From Lutacidiplasma sp049802875 (GTDB taxonomy: Archaea > Thermoplasmatota > Thermoplasmata > Lutacidiplasmatales > UBA184): a stretch of 64,000 nucleotides of DNA. Under the pieces are notes generated by a model. It saw only the letters and a list, made by a program, of their open reading frames with translations. It made no database searches and was not told where the DNA came from. Shown in pieces: positions 51,951 to 60,537 of the stretch. The translations under genes and the position numbers were made by a program. The stretch covers positions 25,548 to 89,547 of the forward strand of contig JBARNH010000030.1 in assembly GCA_049802875.1 (NCBI GenBank). The letters run 5' to 3'. Every line of letters starts with the position of its first letter. Position 1 is the stretch's first letter.

Positions 51951-53119
51951 GAGCTCGCGGGGACCAACGACAACCACGTGTTGACCCACTGCGGCAGCTC
52001 GGTCGCGAGCTCGCTCGGGGTCACGAAGTCGTTGAGCGGGACGATTGACGCGGGATTCACCGCCGCGTTGAACGCGGCGGGCAACGGGATCGTCGTGTTG
52101 GCGGGATACTCCCACTCGCTCTCGGGAATCTCCGACTGGACGGTCCCGCTCAGGAACCAGTTCTCGAACTCCTGGTCGAGCGAGAGATGCTTCGTGCCGC
52201 TGACGATCCCGATCCCGTAGATCGTCCGCCACGCATACTCGGTCGCATTCCACCAGGAAACCGTCGAATTGAACTGCCCGGCCTCGCCGTTGACTTGAGC
52301 GTACGCGGGGTCGGTCGAGTAGCTGACCACCATCGGAGGGCCTCCGGAGGTTTGAAGGAATTCGCCGTACGCGGTCCCCCAGTCGGGCGCCGGGTTGGGG
52401 AGTCCTTCGGCCCAGACGTCCTGCCAGAACGTCTCCCAGCTCTGGTGCAGGACGGCCTCGTAGTACTCGATCTGCCAGACGAGGAACTCTTCCCCGGTGA
52501 TGTCGTACTCCGGGTTCTCGGTCAGGAGCCCCTTCGCCCAGGTCGAATTCTGGGTGAAGTCCGGGAACGTGGCCTCGGCGACCGCCCCGCCCGTGCTCTC
52601 GCCGAAGGTCGTGTTGTAATCGATGGCGAGGTACCCGTACTCGTAGGGAACGACGCCGTAGTCCGGACTCAGCTCATCCGCAATTTGCGGCGAGACGTTG
52701 ACGAGTGCCGGCGGCCGGTACGGGATCACGAGGTGGTCGGCCTCGGCGACGGGGGCGGTGATCTCGTCGAGGCCGATGACGAGGTCCGCGCCGGGGGATC
52801 CCTGCTGCGCGACGAGCGTGCTCAGCAATGTGCCCGCCGGACACTCGACCTCGATGCGCACGTGGTGCTTGGCCTCGAACGTGCCAAAGATCGTAGAGAA
52901 CAACGGCGAGCCGCAATCCGTCCCGTTGAACAGAGTGGGATAGGTGTAGATGACCAACGTCGCCTCGCCCGCGGGAGCGAGCCCGGCGACGTACTCGTAC
53001 GCCCCGAAGCCCGCGAGGACGACAACGATGGCGACCGCGACCGCCAGCAAGGCGCGTCCGAGGCGGCCGGGCCGACGCAATCGACGGCGGCGAGGCTCGG
53101 AGTCTGGACGGGTGTTCAC
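51947..53119 (-). CDS. thiB: Thiamine-type ABC transporter, substrate-binding protein
   Basis: A 390-residue protein anchored by one N-terminal helix (LLAVAVAIVVVLAGFGAYEY after a basic stretch), with no lipobox cysteine. The binding domain has TLVIYTYPTLFNG, SPGADLVIGLDEI and GVVPYEYGYLAIDYNTTFGE, matching the ThiB/TbpA pattern, and is rich in Asn and Trp as expected for an exported archaeal protein. Its 5' leader contains a TPP riboswitch, so thiamine or a phosphate ester is the probable ligand. First gene of thiB-thiP-thiQ. Confidence 0.85.
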   Translation of the reverse strand: MNTRPDSEPRRRRLRRPGRLGRALLAVAVAIVVVLAGFGAYEYVAGLAPAGEATLVIYTYPTLFNGTDCGSPLFSTIFGTFEAKHHVRIEVECPAGTLLSTLVAQQGSPGADLVIGLDEITAPVAEADHLVIPYRPPALVNVSPQIADELSPDYGVVPYEYGYLAIDYNTTFGESTGGAVAEATFPDFTQNSTWAKGLLTENPEYDITGEEFLVWQIEYYEAVLHQSWETFWQDVWAEGLPNPAPDWGTAYGEFLQTSGGPPMVVSYSTDPAYAQVNGEAGQFNSTVSWWNATEYAWRTIYGIGIVSGTKHLSLDQEFENWFLSGTVQSEIPESEWEYPANTTIPLPAAFNAAVNPASIVPLNDFVTPSELATELPQWVNTWLSLVPASS

Positions 53120-53157
53120 GTCCTCCGCGGGCCGGCGGAGAGTTTGCCTAGGTGCTG

Positions 53158-53250
53158 CATTGCGTTCCCTTCGCGGGCATTATCCCGTGCAGGTTCCTGG
53201 GGTCGACGAGGGTCTCCTCGTCCTCTCAGCCGGTATCCAGCTCCCCCTAC
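53158..53250 (-). ncRNA. TPP riboswitch (THI element)
   Basis: Read on the minus strand: gggggagctgg, then ggctgagaggacgagg (the conserved CUGAGA motif), a P3 hairpin GACGAGG/CCTCGTC, then gaacctgcacgggataatgc and ccgcgaagggaacg. The CUGAGA, GAACCUG, GGAUAAUGCC and GCGAAGGGAA blocks are the diagnostic thiamin-pyrophosphate-binding residues in the right order. It ends about 40 nt before the thiB ATG, so TPP should repress the transporter. Whether control is at transcription or translation is not evident; no clear terminator stem is seen. Confidence 0.93.
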
Positions 53251-53342
53251 CCGAGGACCCATGGGGCCGCGCGGATTAACGTTTGCGCGAGTCGCCCGCA
53301 CCGTTAAGCGGTCAGCGGGTCTTGCTTTGGGGGGAGCGCAGG

Positions 53343-54281
53343 ATGTCCGACCCGATGGAAAAGCTCCGTTTCGGCACGGAACTCGTCAAACGTGGCTTCG
53401 CCCGCATGCAGCAGGGCGGCGTCATCATGGACGTGACCACGGCCGACCAGGCGGCGATCGCCGAGGAGGCGGGCGCGGTGGCGGTCATGGCGCTCGAGCG
53501 AGTGCCGGCCGACATCCGAGCGGCCGGAGGCGTCGCCCGGATGGCCGACCCTCTCAAGATTCGTGAGATCAAAGACCGGGTCTCGATCCCGGTAATGGCC
53601 AAGTGCCGCATCGGGCATACCGCCGAAGCCCGGGTGCTGGAGGCCCTCGCCGTCGACATGATCGACGAATCCGAGGTCCTCACCCCGGCGGACCCGTTCC
53701 ATCACGTCGACAAGAAAGGGTTCCGCGTACCGTTCGTTTGCGGAGCGCGCAACTTGGGCGAGGCCCTCCGCCGGATCGATGAGGGGGCCGCCATGATCCG
53801 GTCGAAGGGCGAGGCCGGCACCGGTAACGTCGTCGAGGCGGTGCGGCACATCCGTCAGATCAACGATGAGATCGAGGAGGTCGTCAAGCTTCCCGCGAAA
53901 CAGGTCGGCGCATGGGCGAAGAAGGAGCGGGTCTCCGTCGCCGTCGTCGGCGAGGTGCGGTCGCTCAAGCGGCTGCCGGTCGTCAACTTCGCCGCCGGGG
54001 GGATCGCGACGCCGTCGGACGCCGCCCTCTGCCGGCTCCTCGGGGTCGACGGCCTTTTCGTCGGCAGCGGGATCTTCAAGGCCCAACACCCGATGAAGGT
54101 CGCGCGCGCGATCGTCGAGGCGTCCACCCAGTATGACCGCCCCGACGTGATCGCTCGGGTATCGACCGGGCTCGGGGAGGCGATGAAGGGTATCGAGATC
54201 GCCTCGCTGACTCCCGACGAGTTGCTCCAGGGACGAGAGTCGGAACGGCTCGCGAGCCGTCGGCATCCGACCGTCGCCTAA
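53343..54281 (+). CDS. pdxS: Pyridoxal 5'-phosphate synthase subunit PdxS
   Basis: A 312-residue TIM-barrel enzyme making PLP from ribose 5-phosphate, glyceraldehyde 3-phosphate and ammonia. MSDPMEKLRFGTELVKRGFA begins the family; IMDVTTADQAAIAEEAGAVA, VMAKCRIGHTAEA and MIRSKGEAGTGNVVEAVRH are near-invariant, including the catalytic lysines. The ATG at 53343 is taken; 20 additional upstream codons have no homology. The glutaminase partner PdxT is not in the window. It is divergent from thiB. Confidence 0.97.
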   Translation: MSDPMEKLRFGTELVKRGFARMQQGGVIMDVTTADQAAIAEEAGAVAVMALERVPADIRAAGGVARMADPLKIREIKDRVSIPVMAKCRIGHTAEARVLEALAVDMIDESEVLTPADPFHHVDKKGFRVPFVCGARNLGEALRRIDEGAAMIRSKGEAGTGNVVEAVRHIRQINDEIEEVVKLPAKQVGAWAKKERVSVAVVGEVRSLKRLPVVNFAAGGIATPSDAALCRLLGVDGLFVGSGIFKAQHPMKVARAIVEASTQYDRPDVIARVSTGLGEAMKGIEIASLTPDELLQGRESERLASRRHPTVA

Positions 54282-54348
54282 GCAGTGCCGCCCGACGGCC
54301 GGCACGCCCGGCCGATGCGCGTAAACCCCCGAGCGCGGTAGCGCCCGC

Positions 54349-55494
54349 GTGAGAATCGTTCAGGTCACGCCGTTCTTCCACCCCCACGCGGGGGGGGTAG
54401 AATCTCACGTTCGAGGTCTCGCCCGGGAGTTCGCTCGGGAGGGGCACGACGTCACGGTCGTCACGTCGCGCTACGATCGGGGATTGCCTCGGGACGAACG
54501 ATTGGACGGCTTCCGGGTCCTTCGAACTCGCACGCTGGGCGTCCCCTTCAACACCCCCTTTGACGTGGGGACGAGCGGCGTCCTCCGCCACTTGGACGCC
54601 GACGTCGTCCACTTGCACTATCCCCCGCCGGTCACCTCGTTCTTCGCGACTCGGAGCTTGCAGCGGCGGAACACCCCGGTCTGCCTCACGTACCATTGCG
54701 ACCTGTACCTCCCGGGGTTCACCGGTCGGCTCATCGCCGGGTTCTACCAGCGGGTCTTTCTCCCCCCGACCCTCCGTCGCATCGGCCGGATCGTCGTCCA
54801 CACTCGCAGCTACGGAGTCACCTCGGCGATGCTCCGCGGCCGAGAACTCGCGGTCATTCCCTCGGTCGTCGACCTCGACCGGTTCCGGCCGGGCCTCGAC
54901 GGAACCGACCTCAAAGCCAACCTCCGTCTGAACGGAAAGAGGATCCTCGCCTTCACCGGCCGGCTCGTGCCCCACAAGGGGGTCGACGTGATCCTGCAGG
55001 CGTTGCCCCAGCTCCCGGACGATGTCGTCCTCCTCGTCATCGGGGCGGGTCCGGTGCTCCGAAGTCTCCTGGGTCTCGCTCGGCGACTCGGCGTCGCCGA
55101 CCGGGTGAGATTCTGCCCCGCGATCAGCGATGACGACCTTCCCCGATACCTGGCCATGTCGGATATCTTCGTCTTCCCTTCGCAGAGCCGGCTCGAAGGC
55201 TTCGGCCTCGCGGTCGCAGAGGCGATGGCGGTCGGCCTACCGGTCGTCATCGCCGACATGCCCGGAGTTCGGGAAGTGATCGACCCCGGTCAGGAAGGGT
55301 TGCTCGCCGAGCCGCTCCTGGCCTCGGACCTCGCGGCCAAGATCCGCATCCTGCTGGACGACCCGGCGCTCGCCCGGCGCATGGGGGCCGCCGGTCGGCG
55401 ACGGGCCGAGGAGCGGTACGGCCTCCCGACGGTCGCGGGCCAGTTGCTCAGTTTGTACGGAGACCTGCACGCAGCTGGTTTATCTGGACCTTGA
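54349..55494 (+). CDS. GT4-family glycosyltransferase (PimA/PIG-A-like)
   Basis: A 381-residue GT-B enzyme from a GTG start. MRIVQVTPFFHPHAGGVESH is the classic GT4 N-terminus; VVHLHYPPPVTSFF, LAFTGRLVPHKGVDVILQAL and EGFGLAVAEAMAVGLPVVIA follow, the last with the E-x7-E donor site. The close match to phosphatidyl-inositol-type mannosyltransferases suggests a lipid-linked glycan or glycolipid substrate. The 3' end overlaps pyrF by 47 nt. Confidence 0.9.
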   Translation: MRIVQVTPFFHPHAGGVESHVRGLAREFAREGHDVTVVTSRYDRGLPRDERLDGFRVLRTRTLGVPFNTPFDVGTSGVLRHLDADVVHLHYPPPVTSFFATRSLQRRNTPVCLTYHCDLYLPGFTGRLIAGFYQRVFLPPTLRRIGRIVVHTRSYGVTSAMLRGRELAVIPSVVDLDRFRPGLDGTDLKANLRLNGKRILAFTGRLVPHKGVDVILQALPQLPDDVVLLVIGAGPVLRSLLGLARRLGVADRVRFCPAISDDDLPRYLAMSDIFVFPSQSRLEGFGLAVAEAMAVGLPVVIADMPGVREVIDPGQEGLLAEPLLASDLAAKIRILLDDPALARRMGAAGRRRAEERYGLPTVAGQLLSLYGDLHAAGLSGP

Positions 55495-56290
55495 GCCGCG
55501 CGGCCTCGGCGCCCGCCGCCCGCTTCCAGTCGGGACCGGACGACGCGTAGATGATGCTCCGGGACGCGCTCACCAGGAGCGCCCGCCCGTGGGCATCGAC
55601 GCCGTCGCGGACCGCCGTGGAGAGGGAGCCTCCCTGCGCCCCGACGCCCGGTACGAGGATCGGAATCGAGTTCCCCAGCAGCGATCGCGCGGCGCGAAAG
55701 GCGTCCGAGAAGGTGGCGCCGAGGACGACCCCGACGTTGCCGTGGGCGTGCGAGAGCCGGCGGATCTCTCCGACCACCGCCAACCACAGCGGTCCGCGGG
55801 GCGTGGGGATCTCCTGAAAATCGGGGGCGCCCGGGTTCGAGGAGTGGGCGACCACGAACACTCCGTGCGTCGGGTCTTCCAGGAACGGCAGGATCGAGTC
55901 CCATCCGATCCACGGCGTGACGGTCACCGCATCGAACCCGAAGGACTTGAACGCGCCGTCCCGGAGCAGTGCCATCGTGTTCGGGATGTCGTTCGCCTTC
56001 AGGTCGAGGATCCGCACGCGGGTCGGGCCGATCTTCCGACAGATGCGTTCGAGGCTCGCGAACCCGGCGGGACCGTACCGAAAGTACGACGCCATCTGCA
56101 TCTTGTAGGCGGCCGCGTGGGGGAGCGTGGACGCGACGATACCGTCCAAGAAGCGGTCCAGCTGACGGCGCGCGGGCAGCCGCTTGATCGGCTTCGGGAG
56201 CTGCGCCGGGTCGGGGTCGAGCCCCACGCAAACCAGTGAGTCTCGGGCCTTGAGGATGCGGTCGACCCGTGGGAGGAACTTTTCCGGCAC
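55448..56290 (-). CDS. pyrF: Orotidine 5'-phosphate decarboxylase
   Basis: A 280-residue TIM-barrel enzyme making UMP. SLVCVGLDPDPAQLP opens the barrel, ILDLKANDIPNT is the catalytic D-x-K-x-x-D motif, and FVVAHSSNPGAPDFQEI and LVPGVGAQGG are phosphate-binding segments. The SNPGA-DFQ segment and the length fit the PyrF type 2 group rather than the shorter classical archaeal form. Convergent with the GT4 gene. Confidence 0.88.
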   Translation of the reverse strand: MPEKFLPRVDRILKARDSLVCVGLDPDPAQLPKPIKRLPARRQLDRFLDGIVASTLPHAAAYKMQMASYFRYGPAGFASLERICRKIGPTRVRILDLKANDIPNTMALLRDGAFKSFGFDAVTVTPWIGWDSILPFLEDPTHGVFVVAHSSNPGAPDFQEIPTPRGPLWLAVVGEIRRLSHAHGNVGVVLGATFSDAFRAARSLLGNSIPILVPGVGAQGGSLSTAVRDGVDAHGRALLVSASRSIIYASSGPDWKRAAGAEAARLKVQINQLRAGLRTN

Positions 56291-56391
56291 CGACCCGTGG
56301 TCAGCGGGCCGTAGGCAAATAGGTTGCCCGTGGACCGCCGTTCATCGTTCGAGCGCGAGCCGTCGCTTTTATCGGACGCATCGTTCGGGCA

Positions 56392-57585
56392 GTGAGAAGG
56401 AGCACGGTGGTCGCAGTCGAAGCGTCGAACGAACCCGCGGAGGTGCGACTCCGAGACCTTCGTCCATCCACCTCTCCCGTCGAGGTCGTGGCTCGGGTGG
56501 TGTCCCTCGAACGGCGAGAGGTGACGCGCCGGTCGGACGGCTCTCGCCGGCCGCTGCTCTCGGGCCTCCTCTCGGACGGGACCGGGACGGTCCGATTCAC
56601 TTGGTGGGACCCTCCCCGCGAGGGGGTCGAACGAGGCTCGATACTGCGGGTGGCGGGAGCGGAGGTCCGGGAGTTCCGAGGCCGACCCGAATTGACGTTC
56701 ACGTGGAAGACCCGGGTGGCCCCGGCGAGCCCTGTTGAACTTCCGCACATCACGGGGGACGAACTGCCGCTCAAGACGATCCGGGAACTCGCGCCCCCGG
56801 ACGAAGGGTTCCGAGTTCGCACTCGGGTGGTTCGGGTGCAACCGCGCACCGTCACCGTCGGGGAAGAGCGCCGGGTGATCCACGAGGGACTCCTCGCGGA
56901 CCGGAGCGGGGCGATCGCGTTCTCCTCGTGGAGTGATTTTCGCCTCGTTCCCGGCGAGGCGATCCAGGCGTCGGGCGGATACCTGCGGAGCTTCCGCGGA
57001 CGTACCCAATTGGTGCTCGACGAGCGGACCACCGTCACTCGGATCGACTCCGGTGAACTGCCGGACCCCGCCGAGTTCTTACATTCCACCCCGCGGTCGA
57101 TCGCACGGGTGGAGGACGAAGGGGGCGGAGAGACCGTCGCCGTGGAGGGGATCGTGGTCGGCCTCCTCCCGCCGAGCGGCCTCGTCTACCGATGCCCGAC
57201 CTGTCACCGGTCCGTTAAGAGCGGGATCTGCCGGGTGCACGGCCAAGTCGACGGTCAACCGGACCTTCGCGCCCGCATCGTCCTCGACGACGGAACCGGC
57301 GCGCTCACGGTGAACGCGGGTCGCGCCGAGACCGAGCGCCTCTGGGGGGTCACGCTGACGGAGGCGAGGGCCCGCCTTCGCGAGCACCCCGACCCGAGCC
57401 TGCTCGAAGAACAGATCCTGGAAACCCTCTTGGGACGTCGGCTCCGCGTGCGGGGCCAGGGCAGCGAGGACGATTTCGGTGTCACGATCGTGCCGGAGTC
57501 GATCGAGCCGGTCGAGGTCGACCTCGACTCCGCCGCCACCGAACTGACCTCTCGACTGCACCGGAGGACCGATGGCGCTTCGTGA
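56392..57585 (+). CDS. rpa: Single-stranded DNA-binding protein RPA (OB folds plus zinc finger)
   Basis: A 397-residue replication protein A homologue. OB folds are at about 18-110 (VEVVARVVSLERREVTRRSD, GLLSDGTGTVRFTWWD), 125-205 (LLADRSGAIAFSSWSDF) and 235-365, the last interrupted by the zinc finger LVYRCPTCHRSVKSGICRVH. RPA coats single-stranded DNA in replication and repair. The start is a GTG at 56392 with a TATA-like ctttatcg about 25 nt upstream; a GTG at 56407 is possible. It overlaps the rpap gene by 14 nt. Confidence 0.88.
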   Translation: MRRSTVVAVEASNEPAEVRLRDLRPSTSPVEVVARVVSLERREVTRRSDGSRRPLLSGLLSDGTGTVRFTWWDPPREGVERGSILRVAGAEVREFRGRPELTFTWKTRVAPASPVELPHITGDELPLKTIRELAPPDEGFRVRTRVVRVQPRTVTVGEERRVIHEGLLADRSGAIAFSSWSDFRLVPGEAIQASGGYLRSFRGRTQLVLDERTTVTRIDSGELPDPAEFLHSTPRSIARVEDEGGGETVAVEGIVVGLLPPSGLVYRCPTCHRSVKSGICRVHGQVDGQPDLRARIVLDDGTGALTVNAGRAETERLWGVTLTEARARLREHPDPSLLEEQILETLLGRRLRVRGQGSEDDFGVTIVPESIEPVEVDLDSAATELTSRLHRRTDGAS

Positions 57586-58492
57586 ACCCGCATGGCGGGT
57601 GAGCGCTCGGGAGCTCGAGAGCTCACTCGAAGAGGAACGCGGGACAGGGGAACGAGCCGCCGGGTACGTGCTTTCCCCCTTTGGCGCCCGGATGAACCGA
57701 GTGGTCGTGACCGGCACGCTCTCGCCCGCGGAGTCGATCGGTCGACAAGAGACCCAGACGTTCTGGCGAGCCCGCCTCTCGGACCCTACGGGCGCCGTCG
57801 CGGTGACGGCGGGGAGCTTCCAGCCACGGGCCATGGCGCAGCTTCGATCCGCCCGGGAACCCCGGCCCGCGATCGTGGTCGGCAAGGTCCACCTCTATCG
57901 AGGAAAGGACGGCGTCGGGTACGTCTCGGTCCGAGCGGAGGGAGTCCGGTCCGTTGGGGAAAACGACGAACGCGCCGTCCTCGCCGATATCGTCCGCCAT
58001 ACGCTCGACCGCTTGGATCTCGTCGAACGATTGGAGAACGACCCCGCGACCAGCGACGAAACGCTTCGAGCGGAAGGCGTGCCGGCGTCGTGGGTCCGCG
58101 CGGCCCGCGAATCGCTCCGGCGCTATCCCAACGTGGACCGTGCCGCGTTCCGGCGGGAACTGTCGGCGGCGGTCCGGCGGGTCGCGGGAGAGAGCGGTCC
58201 CGTCGCCTCCACCGCCCCACTGCCGGCGACCGTCACGGTCACTCATGCTCCGCCGCCTCCCGCCTCCCCCTCGCCCCCCAGCGCGGCCGAGCGGGCCGAA
58301 GAGTCGGTCTTCCTCGACCTCGTGGATGAGGTCGCCGAGGTCTCCGTGGACGGCTACGCCGACCTGCGGGAGGTGATGAACCGGCTCGAGGCCCAGGGAC
58401 TGGTCGCTGACCGGGCGGAGTCGGTGCTGAACCGTCTCGAGGAGGAGGGCGTGATCGAGGAGCCGATCGTGGGAAAACTTCGACGCGCGTGA
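57572..58492 (+). CDS. rpap: RPA-associated protein (COG3390-type OB-fold)
   Basis: A 306-residue protein that in euryarchaea accompanies RPA. An N-terminal OB fold (MNRVVVTGTLSPAESIG, FWRARLSDPTGAVAVTAGSF) is followed by a helical part, a Pro/Ser-rich linker (about 215-245) and a C-terminal winged helix (ADLREVMNRLEAQGLVADRA, VLNRLEEEGVIEE). The 14-nt overlap with rpa supports joint production of both subunits. Confidence 0.87.
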   Translation: MALREPAWRVSARELESSLEEERGTGERAAGYVLSPFGARMNRVVVTGTLSPAESIGRQETQTFWRARLSDPTGAVAVTAGSFQPRAMAQLRSAREPRPAIVVGKVHLYRGKDGVGYVSVRAEGVRSVGENDERAVLADIVRHTLDRLDLVERLENDPATSDETLRAEGVPASWVRAARESLRRYPNVDRAAFRRELSAAVRRVAGESGPVASTAPLPATVTVTHAPPPPASPSPPSAAERAEESVFLDLVDEVAEVSVDGYADLREVMNRLEAQGLVADRAESVLNRLEEEGVIEEPIVGKLRRA

Positions 58493-58512
58493 GGTCCCCC
58501 CCGTTCGATAGG

Positions 58513-58522
58513 CTATATATAT
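58513..58522 (+). promoter_or_regulatory. Strong TATA box upstream of the FKBP gene
   Basis: The sequence ctatatatat lies about 105 nt before the ATG at 58626, the clearest TATA element of the window. With transcription starting about 25 nt downstream, the mRNA would have a leader of about 80 nt, long for this genome. Confidence 0.65.
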
Positions 58523-58625
58523 GCCGCCGACTCGGAGGCGCGGGGGAATGAGGAACACCTGTCTCTCCGATTTCGTGACGAGACCAGCGACGAGCTGACC
58601 CCCCTCTTCCGGATTTCCTAAGGCA

Positions 58626-59552
58626 ATGGCCGAACCGCGACCGTCCCCTGTCGTTCCGATCGTCCTCGCGATCATCGTACTGGCCGCGGGCATCGGCGGG
58701 ATCGGGTTCCTCTACTACGAACAGCACCACGAGGGCTCCGCGTCGTCCGGCCTCGTCGTCCAGGTCGGGGACAACGTTACCGTGAACTACATCGGGCTCT
58801 TCGCGAACGGGCCCCAGCAGGGCCGCGTCTTCGACACGTCGGAGTATTCGATCGCGCTCAACAACGTCTCCTGGCCGAAGTCGCTCCAGTACACCTCTCG
58901 CGGAGGGCAACCGTCCGACTACTCCCCGCTTCCGGTCTATGTGGGGTCGAGTGCCCCCAGCGGAGGCTACAGCTTCGGAGGTCAGACGTTCAGCACGGTC
59001 GTCCCCGGCTTCTGGCAAGGACTGGTCGGCCTCCCCGGGAACCGAACCCACTACATCACCGTCCCTCCGAGCCTGGGGTATAGCTTCGTCAACGCCTCCT
59101 GCTTGATCACGGGCCAGCTCGTCACCACCACCCCAGTGCTCGTGACGGTCCCTCCCGGGCTGTTCGCCGCGCTGTTCCCCAACGTCACGATGATCCCCGG
59201 GGTGTTCTACACCGACCCCGTCTACGGATGGAACGACACGGTGCTGAGCGCGAATGCAAGTGCCGTGACGTACGAGAACCTCCCGACGTTGGGGATGACG
59301 ACCTACCCCAACGGCTGGCCGGTGGTGGTGACGAACATCACGACGTCCACGATCACGCTCCAGAGCCAGCTGACCCCTGCCCAAGCCGGCTCGGTCGCGG
59401 GGCACGGGAGCGCGGACGTCTGCGGGACCTCGACGTACATCGTCACCCAGGTGAACCTGGGGGCGGGAACGTACGTCGCGGACTACAACCAGGAGGTCGC
59501 GGGGCAAACGCTGATCTTCATCGTGTCGGTCGTCGACATCTTCCCCGCGTGA
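58626..59552 (+). CDS. Membrane-anchored FKBP-type peptidyl-prolyl isomerase
   Basis: A 308-residue protein with one N-terminal helix (VVPIVLAIIVLAAGIGGIGF) and an outside-facing domain. QVGDNVTVNYIGLFANG, RVFDTSEYSIAL and VVPGFWQGLVGLPGNRTHYI are the FKBP pattern, with an inserted loop of about 45 residues, followed by ITVPPSLGYSF and a large insert-in-flap-like domain (about 170-290) rich in Thr, Asn and Val. It probably folds exported proteins near the cell surface. A strong TATA box is upstream. Confidence 0.85.
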   Translation: MAEPRPSPVVPIVLAIIVLAAGIGGIGFLYYEQHHEGSASSGLVVQVGDNVTVNYIGLFANGPQQGRVFDTSEYSIALNNVSWPKSLQYTSRGGQPSDYSPLPVYVGSSAPSGGYSFGGQTFSTVVPGFWQGLVGLPGNRTHYITVPPSLGYSFVNASCLITGQLVTTTPVLVTVPPGLFAALFPNVTMIPGVFYTDPVYGWNDTVLSANASAVTYENLPTLGMTTYPNGWPVVVTNITTSTITLQSQLTPAQAGSVAGHGSADVCGTSTYIVTQVNLGAGTYVADYNQEVAGQTLIFIVSVVDIFPA

Positions 59553-59561
59553 CGGACTCGA

Positions 59562-60464
59562 CTACCCACCCAGCGTGATCTTGCCGCGTTTCAGGAGCTC
59601 CCGGAGCTGCGCGTCGGCGGTCGAGTCGACGACCGACGCGGCCGGCCGGCCGCGGGAGGGTGCGTAGGCGCGAACGGTCTTCCGTGCCTCGTCCCTCCGC
59701 GCGCGTACCTCCCCGAGCAAGCGCCGACCCTCCCGGTCCAGCTCGTTCATCTCGCGGGAAACGGTGTCGATCTTCTCCATGACGTCGGCACGGGCCCGGC
59801 CCTTCGCCCGGAGCTCCGCGACCAGACCCCCGGCGGCGAGGAGCTTCGCGCGGACCTCCCCCATCTTCGCGTCCCGCGCCGACCTCGTTGCCGACGCTTC
59901 GGAACCCAGCCGTTCGACCTCGGTTCGAGCGGCCGTCACTCGGAGCTCCGCCTCCTTCCGCCGCCGTTCGTGGTCGGCCACCACCTCCGTCTGCGCCTCG
60001 GCGAGCTTGAGGTCCTTGTGCCGCTGCCGCAGGTGGGCGATCAGCGCGTTCTCTTCGCCGATCGGGAGCGCCGTCGTCTGTTGGCGGTGCTCGAGCTGGG
60101 CGATCTCGCGTCGGATCTGGTCCGGCCGCGTCCGCTCCCCCGGCGAAAAGGAGAGCTTGAGCTCCCGGAGCGCGACCACCGCCTCCTCCAGCGCCCGGCG
60201 GGCGGCCTCGCGTTGACCTCGGAGCCCGGCGATTCGTCGTCCGAGATCTCCGTGTTCATCATAGAGGCGCTCGACCTCGACCTGCGGTGCCTGTCGACGG
60301 TCGTAGAGCGCCTTCTGCTCGGCCGAAAGCCGGCGCATCTCTTCGATCAGGTCGTGTCGCTTCGTCTCGAGCGACCGCAACCGCGCATCGATGGCGCGGA
60401 GCCGCGTCTGAGCCTCCCGTTCCTTCGACTCTTGGTCGTCCGACAGTACGGGTCGGGGCGGCAC
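59562..60464 (-). CDS. Coiled-coil protein (COG1340-like)
   Basis: A 300-residue protein that is almost entirely heptad-like, Glu/Arg/Leu-rich helix (residues 10-270), for example RLRSLETKRHDLIEEMRRLS and REMNELDREGRRLLGEVRAR. A short basic C-terminal part ends LRELLKRGKITLGG. The archaeal COG1340 coiled-coil proteins have this length and C-terminal pattern; their function is unknown. It lies convergent with the FKBP gene. Confidence 0.75.
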   Translation of the reverse strand: MPPRPVLSDDQESKEREAQTRLRAIDARLRSLETKRHDLIEEMRRLSAEQKALYDRRQAPQVEVERLYDEHGDLGRRIAGLRGQREAARRALEEAVVALRELKLSFSPGERTRPDQIRREIAQLEHRQQTTALPIGEENALIAHLRQRHKDLKLAEAQTEVVADHERRRKEAELRVTAARTEVERLGSEASATRSARDAKMGEVRAKLLAAGGLVAELRAKGRARADVMEKIDTVSREMNELDREGRRLLGEVRARRDEARKTVRAYAPSRGRPAASVVDSTADAQLRELLKRGKITLGG

Positions 60465-60537
60465 GCCTCCGAATGACTCGGCAGGTCAGAAAAACCCTTC
60501 CCCGCCGCCCGTCGCGGCCTCCGTCGTGGGGGGCTCC

